Below, piece by piece: positions 42,883 through 51,411 of a stretch of 64,000 bases of DNA (positions are counted from its first letter, which is position 1; every line of letters begins with the position of its first letter). Below the pieces are notes generated by a model, which saw only the letters and a list, made by a program, of their open reading frames with translations, was not told the DNA's origin and did not search any database. The stretch is from Hoeflea_A sp965228435 (GTDB taxonomy: Bacteria > Pseudomonadota > Alphaproteobacteria > Rhizobiales > Rhizobiaceae), in the NCBI GenBank assembly GCA_965228435.1, contig OZ245818.1:7068001-7132000 (forward strand), given 5' to 3'. The position numbers and the translations under genes were made by a program.

Positions 42883-43539
42883 TTACCAGTCGATGGGCTT
42901 TCGATCCCGGAAGAACTTGCCGGTTGGTCCATCGTCGCCCAATGTCGCCAACCAGATCGCTGTATCGGCACCCTCCTCGGGTGATTTGGTCGCTGCCGTG
43001 CCGCCCATTCGCGTGCGCACCCATCCGGGACACATCGCGTTGACTTTGACCGTGCCAGGAAGCGTGCGAGACGCTGCGACCGTTAGCGCATTGAGTGCTG
43101 CCTTGGCCACTCCGTAGGCAGCAGGACCGGCCACACCATCAGAAAAAGCCCCCCATCCTGAGGACACGTTCACGATGCGACCGTAGCCCTGCGACACCAT
43201 TCGCGGCGCGAGAAGATGCATCAACAAGTAAGGCCCGTGCACCATAACGGCCATCGAAACGCTAAAATCCTCCGGATCATCGAGCACTCTGCCGGACCCC
43301 AGCACTCCGGCGTTGTTGACGAGGACGTCAATCTGCCCGGCCGCTTGAACCGCGTCGGCAATGCTCTTCGGATCGGCAACGTCGATCACGAGGGCTGTCG
43401 CATTCAGCTTCGTTGCGGCCTGTTCACCGGACTCCGGATTGCGCGCACCGATGAGCACCTCAAGGCCACGGTCCTGAAGGCCCTTGGCAATGGCGAAGCC
43501 GATCCCGCGATTGGCTCCAGTGATTAGCGCTCGTCTCAT
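42883..43539 (-). CDS. Short-chain dehydrogenase/reductase
   Basis: This 218-residue SDR has the cofactor motif TGANRGIGFAIAKGL at 7-21 (Arg after beta-2, IGARNPE, suggests NADPH), NNAGVLGS, catalytic Ser in NVSSGWGAFSD and Tyr/Lys in YGVAKAAL. The end is PTGKFFRDRKPIDW. It resembles carbonyl-reductase-like SDRs. Its ATG lies 16 bases after the stop of an NTF2-like gene on the same strand, so it is probably the third gene of the LysR-governed cluster that starts at 44470. Confidence 0.9.
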   Translation of the reverse strand: MRRALITGANRGIGFAIAKGLQDRGLEVLIGARNPESGEQAATKLNATALVIDVADPKSIADAVQAAGQIDVLVNNAGVLGSGRVLDDPEDFSVSMAVMVHGPYLLMHLLAPRMVSQGYGRIVNVSSGWGAFSDGVAGPAAYGVAKAALNALTVAASRTLPGTVKVNAMCPGWVRTRMGGTAATKSPEEGADTAIWLATLGDDGPTGKFFRDRKPIDW

Positions 43540-43555
43540 GAATGTTCACTTTTAC

Positions 43556-43936
43556 TCAGTTTGCGTATTGCAGTGACATCTTTGCGATCTTGCCATCGGC
43601 GTTCCACCAGTAGGAATAGTGCACGACCCAACTCAGCCAATTGACCTCGGTCTTGGCATAGCCGTCAGATTGTTCGAGGATCTTTCGATGGCGAAAGCTA
43701 TCTCCTCCCGGAATGACCTCTCGGTCAGCCCAGGCTCGGATAGCCTCTTGCCCCGTGAAGGTACGGCTGACATCAATCATCTCGGCATCCTGCGTGAAAC
43801 AGGCCATATAGGCATCGATGTCCTTGGCGTTGGCGCTGCTCTGGTAGCAGGCGATTGCTGCCGGGAGCTCCTGTGCTTGTGCGGGGCCACCCAACGCAGT
43901 CACCAGCAATGGGATGGTCATCATCAATATACGCAT
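43556..43936 (-). CDS. Exported NTF2/SnoaL-like protein
   Basis: This 126-residue protein has a signal peptide (MRILMMTIPLLVTALGGPAQAQ) and one NTF2-like domain (AIACYQSSANAKDIDAYMACFTQDAEMIDVSRTFTGQEAIRAWADREV ... WNADGKIAKMSLQY). Such domains bind or isomerise small hydrophobic molecules. The second ATG of an ATGATG pair (43936) is preferred because the AGGAGG site is 5 bases before it. It lies 39 bases downstream of a related gene and 16 bases upstream of an SDR gene. Confidence 0.78.
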   Translation of the reverse strand: MRILMMTIPLLVTALGGPAQAQELPAAIACYQSSANAKDIDAYMACFTQDAEMIDVSRTFTGQEAIRAWADREVIPGGDSFRHRKILEQSDGYAKTEVNWLSWVVHYSYWWNADGKIAKMSLQYAN

Positions 43937-43975
43937 CATGTCCTCCTGTCGCGCAACTGGACTAGATGTCTTCAA

Positions 43976-44470
43976 CTAATCGGCGAGGCGCCCGGGGATC
44001 GGTTTCAGGTCGTAGTTTGACCAGAAGAACGTATTCGCCGCGTCCTGGTCAGCGGACAGGTTCGTTGCCTCGACAATCTTGCCATCCACGATGCGGTAAA
44101 CCAGTGCCCAGGTCGTATCGACGTTGGGCTTGCCGTCGGCGTTGGACCAGCCTCGATGGATGTCGACGACGTAGTTCTCATCGGCGCCGAAATAGATCGG
44201 TTCCGCCTTGAAACCCGCCGTTCCAAGCTGGGCAAAGAATGCCAAAACTTCGTCACGTCCGTTCTTGGTTCCTGACAGCGGGTGGCGTCCCGGAATGTGC
44301 CATCGCACATTCTCGTCCATCACGGCGGCAATGCCATCGAGGTCGTTGTTGCCATAGGCGGCGAAGAAATCCTGGACGACCTGGATGTTTTCTTCGGGCG
44401 ATTGCGCCATGGCCGCTCCACCGGCTGTCAAAGCGGCCGTAAGGGCGGCGGAAATCGCAATGCTTCTCAT
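43976..44470 (-). CDS. Exported NTF2/SnoaL-like (ketosteroid isomerase-like) protein
   Basis: This 164-residue protein has a signal peptide (about 1-22, ending AAMAQ) and an NTF2-like domain typical of SnoaL/DUF-type stress proteins: NIQVVQDFFAAYGNNDLDGIAAVMDENVRWHIPGRHPLSGTKNGRDEVLAFFAQL, then the sheet ending VDGKIVEATNLSADQDAANTFFW. It is the first gene of a three-gene unit (this gene, a second NTF2-like gene, SDR) and is divergent from a LysR regulator gene, the probable activator or repressor. The ligand is unknown. Confidence 0.84.
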   Translation of the reverse strand: MRSIAISAALTAALTAGGAAMAQSPEENIQVVQDFFAAYGNNDLDGIAAVMDENVRWHIPGRHPLSGTKNGRDEVLAFFAQLGTAGFKAEPIYFGADENYVVDIHRGWSNADGKPNVDTTWALVYRIVDGKIVEATNLSADQDAANTFFWSNYDLKPIPGRLAD

Positions 44471-44593
44471 GGTCTCGTTCCCTTTGCTTGAGAGTTAGGT
44501 ATTCAAAAAAACTGCCGGGAGACACCGGTCAGATCACCACGCCGTGCTCGCTGACACAATTTCTCTGTCACTGAGATAGATCATTTGGAATTT

Positions 44594-44639
44594 TTCGATA
44601 ATACCTTCATTTTTCACTATTCTGTTGTATGGTATCGAA
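44594..44639. promoter_or_regulatory. Inverted repeat in the LysR divergent promoter
   Basis: TTCGAT(AAT)ACC at 44594-44605 and GGTATCGAA at 44631-44639 are inverted copies, one carrying a 3-base insertion, separated by an AT-rich stretch. The right arm ends 2 bases before the lysR ATG. The location suits a LysR-type autoregulatory site affecting both lysR and the NTF2/SDR cluster. Confidence 0.4.
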
Positions 44640-44641
44640 TA

Positions 44642-45529
44642 ATGCGACTACCGTTAGCCACCCTTGAAATCTTCGATGCCATCGCTCGCGAAGGATCTTT
44701 CGTAGCGGCGGCAAGACGACTTGGCTTGCAGCCATCCACGGTCAGTCACCAGTTGAAGGCTTTGGAGCGGCAGCTCGGTACGGCTCTTTTCATTCGCACG
44801 ACGCGGTCACTGAGCCTGACTGAGGCCGGGCGGGCACTGCGCCGGGGCGCTGGCCCTGCATTCGAACAGATCGAGGATGCGGTTGAAAGTGCACGCCTGA
44901 CCGGTCACGAGGCGCGGGGCAGCCTGCGTCTGGCAATGCCGGAATTTGTTTACAAACTCTACATCGCCCCGGTTTTGCCGGCGTTCCGCAAGGCTTATCC
45001 CGAGATCGAGATCGAGCTGTCGATCACGGAGGCCCTGTCCGATATCCTCGGAGAGGAACTGCATGCAGGTTTTCGCCTGGGGGACCGGATTGTCCAGGAC
45101 ATGATCGCAATCCGCCTGACACCGCCGTTGAAACTCGCGGTCATGGCAAGCCCCGAATATCTGGAACGGAATGGATACCCGCGGGAACCCAAGGATCTGC
45201 TAAAGCATCACTGCATTCGCTACCGATTTCAGACATCAGGTCAAATTGCGGAATGGACGTTTGTCGAAGGCGATGTCGAATATAGTGTCGTGGTCGGCGG
45301 GCCGCTGATCGTGAACACTCTGCCCAATAGCGTGGATCTGGCGCGGCGCGGCCAAGGGCTGATCTATACTTTTCGCGACTATTGTGACGAAGAGTTGAGG
45401 CAAGGCTCACTGGTGGAGGTGCTCAGCCAGCACCTTGGTGAATCCCCGGGCATCTATCTCTATTTCCCACGGGAATATCGCGCAATGATGCCATTGCGAT
45501 TGTTCACGGATCAGCTGACGCAATCGTAG
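44642..45529 (+). CDS. LysR family transcriptional regulator
   Basis: This 295-residue LysR-type protein has an N-terminal helix-turn-helix at about 1-60 (MRLPLATLEIFDAIAREGSFVAAARRLGLQPSTVSHQLKALERQLGTALFIRTTRSLSLTEAG) and an effector domain from about 90 (RLAMPEFVYKLYIAPVLPAFRKAYPEIEIELSITEAL). The open frame extends 19 codons upstream, but ATG 44642 is the family start. It belongs to the group resembling GcvA/TrpI-type regulators. It is divergent from the NTF2-like/SDR cluster, its likely target. Confidence 0.9.
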   Translation: MRLPLATLEIFDAIAREGSFVAAARRLGLQPSTVSHQLKALERQLGTALFIRTTRSLSLTEAGRALRRGAGPAFEQIEDAVESARLTGHEARGSLRLAMPEFVYKLYIAPVLPAFRKAYPEIEIELSITEALSDILGEELHAGFRLGDRIVQDMIAIRLTPPLKLAVMASPEYLERNGYPREPKDLLKHHCIRYRFQTSGQIAEWTFVEGDVEYSVVVGGPLIVNTLPNSVDLARRGQGLIYTFRDYCDEELRQGSLVEVLSQHLGESPGIYLYFPREYRAMMPLRLFTDQLTQS

Positions 45530-45593
45530 GCCACACCGGGTTGTTCCGTCAGCAAGCAAGAATCGCCGACTGCGGCAAGCGCGGCCAGGCAGC

Positions 45594-47006
45594 CTATCCG
45601 CGTTCAAACAGTCGGTCGGCCATTACGCCGACACGCTGTTCGACGGCCTCGCATGCATCGAGGATCAAATCTTCGCGGAAGCGGCGCCCGACAATCTGAA
45701 TGCCGACCGGCAGTCCGTCATTGTAGTTCGCCGGCACATTGCCGGCCGGAAGACCGAGAAAATTCATGGAATATCCGTAAACCGCCGACCCCAAGACATC
45801 GACAACGCCGTCGACACCTTCTGTATCGCGCGAAGATGCATAGGTGGGATGCGGCAGGAATGGAGTCAAAACAAGCGGATAATCTTCGAGGAACAGCGAC
45901 CACTCACGGGCGTAATGTGTTCGCTTCGCAAGACCGCGCAGCAAGTCTGTGCCCTCGTATTTGCCGAAATAGGCGTCGTAGTCATCGAAAATATCGTTGA
46001 TCGTCTTGCTGCCGAATTTTCTGATGTCGGACCGCACAAGGGCGTGGAATTCGCCAAACAGGCAAAGCCCGGCTTCACGAGCGGTCTCGCGGACGAGCGG
46101 CGGCTCGCATTCAACCACCTCGTATCCGGCATCCGTCAGAGTATCGCGAGCCGTGTCCAGGGCTTTGTTCACTGCCGGATGAAGATCAAATTCGAAGGTG
46201 TTCTTGGTGAAAGCGACCCGAATGGGCGTATCCAACTCCGGCCCATCAAACGGAACCGGAACCATCCACGGGTCGCGCGGATCGTGTCGGATCAGTTCGC
46301 GCAAGCCGAGACGTACGTCCTGCACTTCGCGGGCAATTACACCCTGAACCGACATCAATTGGGCCAGCAGACCGCGTTCAGCGGTCGCCGAGGGCGTATA
46401 GGCAGGAACGCGGCCAAGGCTCGGTTTGACAGATGTGGCTCCGGTGGCCGCCGGCGGAAACCTCAGGGAACCGGCAATGTCGTTGCCATGGGCAAGCGCC
46501 CCCATTCCCGACATGACCGCCGACGCTGCGCCCCCTGACGACCCACCGGCTGAAGCCCAGTCGTTCCACGGATTGTATGTCCGTCCGTGAAGCTCGTTCT
46601 CGGTGGTGCCGCGCATCGAGAATTCCGGCGTATTGGTGCGGCCGATGACAATGGCCCCGGCGTTTTTGAGATTGCTCACAACGGGTGAATCGTCCGGTGC
46701 GATTAGATCCTTGAAGGCCGTGACACCATTCGGGGTCGCAAGGCCGGTCTGGTCGACATTCTCCTTGATTGTGATGGGCACACCGTGGAGCGCCCCCCTC
46801 TTGTCCGGCAGGCCTGCGGCATCCAGCGTAGCAGCTTCCTCGAGCGCTCTATCGCCCAGATCGTCGACAACCGCATTCATGGCTTCGTTGCGCGCGCGCA
46901 TGCGATCGACCGCCGAGGAAACGGCCTCCAGGCAAGTCACCCTGCCCGCTGCAATGTCGTCTGCGAGTTGGCATGCGCTTCTCTGCCAAAGGGGACGGTC
47001 TGTCAT
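45594..47006 (-). CDS. Amidase (amidase-signature family)
   Basis: This 470-residue amidase-signature enzyme has a complete Ser-cisSer-Lys triad: Lys81 (VPITIKENV), cis-Ser156 in AGGSSGGAAS and nucleophile Ser180 in GNDIAGSLRFP. The ending VPANYNDGLPVGIQIVGRRFREDLILDACEAVE is the normal C-terminal pattern. There is no signal peptide, so it is a cytoplasmic hydrolase of an amide such as an aryl or acyl amide; GatA is unlikely since gatB and gatC are absent. Single gene, divergent from the CDF transporter gene. Confidence 0.92.
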   Translation of the reverse strand: MTDRPLWQRSACQLADDIAAGRVTCLEAVSSAVDRMRARNEAMNAVVDDLGDRALEEAATLDAAGLPDKRGALHGVPITIKENVDQTGLATPNGVTAFKDLIAPDDSPVVSNLKNAGAIVIGRTNTPEFSMRGTTENELHGRTYNPWNDWASAGGSSGGAASAVMSGMGALAHGNDIAGSLRFPPAATGATSVKPSLGRVPAYTPSATAERGLLAQLMSVQGVIAREVQDVRLGLRELIRHDPRDPWMVPVPFDGPELDTPIRVAFTKNTFEFDLHPAVNKALDTARDTLTDAGYEVVECEPPLVRETAREAGLCLFGEFHALVRSDIRKFGSKTINDIFDDYDAYFGKYEGTDLLRGLAKRTHYAREWSLFLEDYPLVLTPFLPHPTYASSRDTEGVDGVVDVLGSAVYGYSMNFLGLPAGNVPANYNDGLPVGIQIVGRRFREDLILDACEAVEQRVGVMADRLFERG

Positions 47007-47149
47007 GTTCAGCCTCTGATTTGGATGGGAGCCGGTACCGGATTGGAAATGGACCTGAAAGACTGTACACCGGTCGCCATCAACCGGACAACTGGCTGCC
47101 TCGTGCTGTCACAATCGCCCGGACCGGTGGGCCGAAACACCAGGATCCC

Positions 47150-48046
47150 ATGACTGAAAGAGGTCACATATCCCGTCTCGCCGGTTGGTCAATCGTCATC
47201 GCAACCGTCGTTCTGGGACTGAAGCTCGCCGCCTGGTGGGTTACCGGATCAGTGGCGCTGTATTCGGATGCCCTTGAATCAGTCGTCAATGTCGTGACTG
47301 CTGCGCTGGCTTGGGTGGCCATTCGCATCAGCCACAGGCCAGCCGACAAACAGCACCCATTCGGTCATCATAAGGCCGAGTATTTTTCAGCTGTTGTCGA
47401 AGGCGTTCTTATCGTTATCGCCGCCCTGCTGATTTTCCGCGAGGCGGTCGTCGCCCTCTACCGGCCCCAAGCGCTCGAAGCCCCGCTTGTCGGAATGGGG
47501 ATCAACTTTGTCGCCGCGGCCATCAACGCCTACTGGGCGTGGCTGCTTATCTCCGCCGGACGCCGCGCGCGGTCGCCGGCGCTTCAGGCTGATGGACGCC
47601 ATATTCTGGTTGATGTCATCACATCTGCAGGAGTTCTTGTCGGACTGACGCTTGTCCTTGTCACCGGCTGGCAACCGATTGACTCCATCATCGCAATCGC
47701 CGTCGGGATCAACGTCCTGTGGGAAGGATGGAAGGTCATCTCAAACTCGGTGGATGGGCTTATGGACAGCGCTGTCCCCGATCCGCTTGCGACGGAAATC
47801 CGCCGGACGATTATCGCCAATGCCGATGGTGCGCTGGAGGTCCACGACATCAAGACGCGCGGCGCTGCTCGCGTCACCTTTATCGAGTTCCACCTTGTGG
47901 TCGACGGAGCCATGAACGTTGCCGACTCTCACGCTATCTGCAACCGCATCGAAGCCGCATTGGCTGAAGTGATTGGAGAGGTGCAGGTGATCATCCACGT
48001 GGAGCCGCACGAGGAAAGAAGCCAGGACGGCCTGACAATTGGCTAG
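47150..48046 (+). CDS. Cation diffusion facilitator (CDF) metal exporter
   Basis: This 298-residue CDF protein has six helices followed by a cytoplasmic ferredoxin-like domain. Helix 2 has SVALYSDALESVVNVVTAAL with the conserved Asp (YSDALES), and the helix 2-3 loop has the signature KQHPFGHHKAEYFSAVVEG. Helix 5 has ADGRHILVDVITSAGVLVGL with the second metal Asp/His pair. This fits Zn/Fe/Mn exporting CDFs; the exact metal is not certain. The open frame extends far upstream, but ATG 47150 is the family start. It is divergent from the amidase gene. Confidence 0.9.
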   Translation: MTERGHISRLAGWSIVIATVVLGLKLAAWWVTGSVALYSDALESVVNVVTAALAWVAIRISHRPADKQHPFGHHKAEYFSAVVEGVLIVIAALLIFREAVVALYRPQALEAPLVGMGINFVAAAINAYWAWLLISAGRRARSPALQADGRHILVDVITSAGVLVGLTLVLVTGWQPIDSIIAIAVGINVLWEGWKVISNSVDGLMDSAVPDPLATEIRRTIIANADGALEVHDIKTRGAARVTFIEFHLVVDGAMNVADSHAICNRIEAALAEVIGEVQVIIHVEPHEERSQDGLTIG

Positions 48047-48218
48047 AGCAAAGATTGAACCGAGCTTCCCCCAATAGAGCTCCGTGTTTGTATTGACCAT
48101 CACGCGTCCCGATTGCCGCCACGCAGAGATGGAAAAAGTGCCTACAGATGCTTGTGTGTGGTTCTATGACTGCAAGGGATTCGGCACGATCCTCAAGCCC
48201 GAACCGGGCCGTTGCTGT

Positions 48219-49652
48219 TCAGGAAGGCGTTACATGCTGTGATCCGTAGTCTCGCAGGATTTCTATCAACTTAGCCAGCGGTTCATGCGCCTCATCGGGT
48301 ACGATCGTGCTGAAGCCGACAAGCAATCCGGAGCGAACGGGCGCTTCGTAGCAAAATGTTGACAGAGGCAGGCAAGTCAGACCGGTCGCTTGCGCCCGAT
48401 TTGCGATATCACCGTCCCGCCAATCATCAGGAAATCGCAGCGCGATCTGCATCCCTGCTCGGTGATCTGTAAAAGTCACTGAAGGAGGTAGACCGGCTCG
48501 GAATGCATCGACAAAGACCTGGCGCCGTTCGCCATAGGTGCGACGCATGCGGCGGATGTGGCGATGAAAGCTGCCGTCTTCGATGAAGCTTGCGATCGGC
48601 AGTTGCGACATGATGGATGCACGCTGACCAAAACGCGAGAGCATCTCCTTGAACCGCGGAATGAGCGAAACCGGCGCCACGATGAAACCGATGCGCAATC
48701 CGGACGAGAAAATCTTGGAAAAGCTCCCGACATAAATGACCCGCTGGCTCCCATCGAGCGAGGCGAGTGCAGGAACAGGCCGACCGGCGTAGCGGAATTC
48801 GCTATCAAAATCATCTTCAATGATCCAGCCGCCGTCGCGTTCCGCCTGCTCCAAGAAGGCCAGCCGCTCGCTGCGCGGCATCACTCCGCCGAGCGGAAAC
48901 TGGTAGGAAGGGGTCAACACGGTCGCAACAGGACGCGCAGTGCTTTTCGGAGGAATCGCTCCGGCTTCATCGACCGCCATCCAACGGATGTCCAGGTTCA
49001 TGGCTTTTGCCATGTTGAACAACGGCGGATAAGTCGGATTTTCCATTGCAATGACGCGGCGCTCTCCTGTCAGCTAGCGCAAGCAAAGCTCAAGCGCATC
49101 GCCCGCTCCTGCCGTTATGACGATCTGGTCCGCCGATGCATCGATGCCGCGCCACGCCGACAGGTGCGACGCAACCGCCTCCCTCAACCGCCGATGGCCG
49201 AACCGTTCGGTGCTTCCTCGCATGGCTTCGGCGGTTTGCCTTGCCGTGCGCGCCACATGTTTCGCCCATGCCGCATGCGGAAACAATGTCATGTCCGGAA
49301 CGCCCGGAAAGCTGGCTTTCGCCACCGGTTCGGCGGCACTGTTTCTATCCGGCTCGGACTTCCTCCGCGGATAAAGGGCATAGAGAGCATCCGCATCACC
49401 CACATCGCAGGCAAAGTACCCGCTGCCTTGGCGCGATTTGACATAGCCTTCTGCTGCCAGCTGTTCGTAGGACTGGACCACCGTAGAGCGCGAGACACCC
49501 AGTTCCTTTGCCAGATTGCGCGTTGCCGGCAGTCGCGTTCCCGGTGCCACAAGGCGCGACACGATGCGTTGCGAAAGGGCAACGAAAATCTGCTCAGCCA
49601 ACGGCCGAGGATCGTCGGAATCAAGAAGGAGTGCGTTGAGCGAGTGGGTCAA
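48219..49652 (-). pseudogene. MocR/PdxR-type regulator interrupted by an in-frame TAG
   Basis: Two open segments lie in the same frame and together make a full MocR protein of about 477 codons. The N-terminal winged helix (PLAEQIFVALSQRIVSRLVAPGTRLPATRNLAKELGVSRSTVVQSYEQL) is followed by a fold-I aminotransferase domain with PLP lysine in YVGSFSKIFSSGLRIGF. They are separated only by one TAG (49074-49076 on the minus strand) between ELCLR and LTGERR, in the helix after AGAGDALEL. There is no frameshift and both halves look well conserved. A nonsense mutation, a sequencing error or amber readthrough are all possible. The start is uncertain: TTG 49652 fits the family; ATG 49742 is the outer limit. 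Divergent from a PNPOx gene. Confidence 0.85.
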
Positions 49653-49700
49653 ATTGGTATGGCCATTATTTTCTGAATTGGACCTTATTACCCTACCAAT
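49653..49700. promoter_or_regulatory. Inverted ATTGGTA sites in the MocR/PNPOx divergent region
   Basis: ATTGGTA at 49653-49659 and its inverse TACCAAT at 49694-49700 flank the 89-base space between the MocR start and the PNPOx start, with an additional ATTGGACC at 49677-49684. MocR regulators bind repeated half-sites in such divergent promoters, so these are candidates for the target of the broken regulator. Confidence 0.4.
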
Positions 49701-49740
49701 ATTGAAGGCATAAGGGCGAAAAAAGATTGAAAGGTTCGAC

Positions 49741-50397
49741 ATGTCCACCGCATCCCTTCCCGTTACCGAAAGAACACGCGTCAAGCGCGCGCACGAACGT
49801 GGCCGCCACGACAGACAAAGCATCTATGACATTCTCGACGCGACGCCCCTGTGCCATGTGGGTTACCTGCTCGACGGCAAACCGGCGGTGACACCAACCA
49901 TTCACTGGCGCGAGGGAGATCACGTCTACTGGCATGGTTCAAGCGCCAGCCGAGCGCTGCGCAAAGCGGCGGGACTCGATGTCTGCCTGACCGTATCGCT
50001 GATCGACGGCATGGTGCTCGCGCGTTCGGCGTTTCATCACTCAGCCAACTACCGCTCGGTGATGATTTACGGTACGGCGACGAAAATCACCGATCCTGAG
50101 GAAAAATCCGAAAAACTGCGCGGGCTTGTCGATATGCTCTACCCCGGCCGTTGGGATACGCTTCGCCCAATGACGGCGCAGGAGGTCAAAGCCACGATGG
50201 TTCTCTCGCTGCCCATCGAGGAGGCTTCCGCCAAAATCAGAACCGGTGGCCCGGTCGATGATGAAGAGGATTACGCACTGCCAATCTGGGCTGGTGTTGT
50301 GCCAATTCGCCAGATCGTCGACCCGCCCGTTCCGGATACCCGAAACCTGGCGGAATTGGCGGTCCCAAACCATGCGAGAGACTTCAAGACCGGATAA
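49741..50397 (+). CDS. Pyridoxamine 5'-phosphate oxidase (PNPOx)-family flavoprotein
   Basis: This 218-residue protein has the FMN-binding split-barrel fold of the NimA/PNPOx-like family: RGRHDRQSIYDILDATPLCHVGYLLDGKPAVTPTIHWREGDHVYWHGS, then SVMIYGTATKITDPEEK and an LPIEEASAKIR end. Similar proteins bind FMN or heme and are not true PdxH. ATG 49741 follows GAAAGG by 6 bases. It is divergent from the interrupted MocR gene; MocR-PNPOx neighbourhoods are common, and the regulator normally controls the oxidase-like gene, so this one may now be constitutive or silent. Confidence 0.86.
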   Translation: MSTASLPVTERTRVKRAHERGRHDRQSIYDILDATPLCHVGYLLDGKPAVTPTIHWREGDHVYWHGSSASRALRKAAGLDVCLTVSLIDGMVLARSAFHHSANYRSVMIYGTATKITDPEEKSEKLRGLVDMLYPGRWDTLRPMTAQEVKATMVLSLPIEEASAKIRTGGPVDDEEDYALPIWAGVVPIRQIVDPPVPDTRNLAELAVPNHARDFKTG

Positions 50398-50421
50398 GTC
50401 GCCCTGGGTGCGTCAGGAGTG

Positions 50422-51411
50422 CTAGATTCGACCTTCGTCGACAGCAAAACATGCCGCCTGACCGGCCTTGTTGTCGGACAGTTCCGGTGTACTCGATCGA
50501 CACCGGTCGTTCGCCCACTGGCAACGTGGGTGGAAGGAACAACCGGATGGCGGATCGATAGGATTGGGAATTTCGCCTTCGACCGGCTTGCGCTTGCGGC
50601 CTGACATCTCCAGATCCGGAACAGCATCGAGCAGCATTCGCGTATATGGATGCTGCGGATCCCGAAACAGCGTCTTGCCTTCTGACACCTCGACCAGGCG
50701 ACCCAGGTAGAGCACGCCAATGCGCGTCGCCATGTGGCGAACAACGGAAAGGTCGTGGCTGATGAAGAGATATGTCAGACCAAATTCGTCCTGAAGATCG
50801 CGCATCAGATTGAGGATCTGCGCCTGAACGGAAACGTCTAGAGCGGAAGTCGGCTCATCACATACGATGAATTCGGGCTTGGCCGAAAGGGCGCGGGCAA
50901 TGGCGATGCGTTGGCGCTGGCCTCCGGAAAACTCGTGCGGATACTTGCCTCCATCGGCGGAGGAAAGTCCGACCGTTTCAAGCAGCTGGTCGACCCGCAT
51001 TTGCCAGGTCACGCCTTCATCCAGTCCGAACGTACGCACCGGTTCGGCGATAATATCCCTGACCCGCCAGCGCGGATTGAGGCTGGCGAAGGGATCCTGG
51101 AATATCATCTGAAATCGGCTGCGTACCTGCCGCATGGCGGCACCACCCTGTTGCGCCATGTCGGTTCCGTCGAACAGGATGCGACCGCCGCTCGGGCCGA
51201 TCAAACCGACAATCAGCTTGGCAATGGTCGATTTTCCCGAGCCGGATTCTCCGACCAGTGCAAAAGTCTCGCCCTTGTTGATTTCGAAGGTGACGTCATT
51301 GACGGCCGTCAGATACTTCTTCTCGTCGTTTTCAAGGACGCGGTTGAGCCAGGGCTTCGACACATCGAACACACGACTGAGATTCTCGACGCTGACGAGG
51401 GAATCGGTCAC
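50422..51411 (-). CDS. ABC transporter ATPase, DppF/OppF type (second operon)
   Basis: This 329-residue ATPase has Walker A GESGSGKS, Q-loop QDPFASLNPRWRV, signature FSGGQRQRIAIA, Walker B FIVCDEPTSALD and ISHDLSVVRH, and it ends with the family cysteine motif FHPRCQWANDRC. It is the last gene of the second peptide-type operon. Its start overlaps the preceding ATPase gene's stop by 4 bases. It energises import with the DppD-like partner. Confidence 0.94.
   Translation of the reverse strand: MTDSLVSVENLSRVFDVSKPWLNRVLENDEKKYLTAVNDVTFEINKGETFALVGESGSGKSTIAKLIVGLIGPSGGRILFDGTDMAQQGGAAMRQVRSRFQMIFQDPFASLNPRWRVRDIIAEPVRTFGLDEGVTWQMRVDQLLETVGLSSADGGKYPHEFSGGQRQRIAIARALSAKPEFIVCDEPTSALDVSVQAQILNLMRDLQDEFGLTYLFISHDLSVVRHMATRIGVLYLGRLVEVSEGKTLFRDPQHPYTRMLLDAVPDLEMSGRKRKPVEGEIPNPIDPPSGCSFHPRCQWANDRCRSSTPELSDNKAGQAACFAVDEGRI

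Noticed and set aside
48219..49823. Two separate genes (an aminotransferase and a GntR regulator)
   Set aside because: Both pieces are in the same frame, adjoin without a gap and match consecutive parts of one MocR protein; the second has no ribosome site at ATG 49046.
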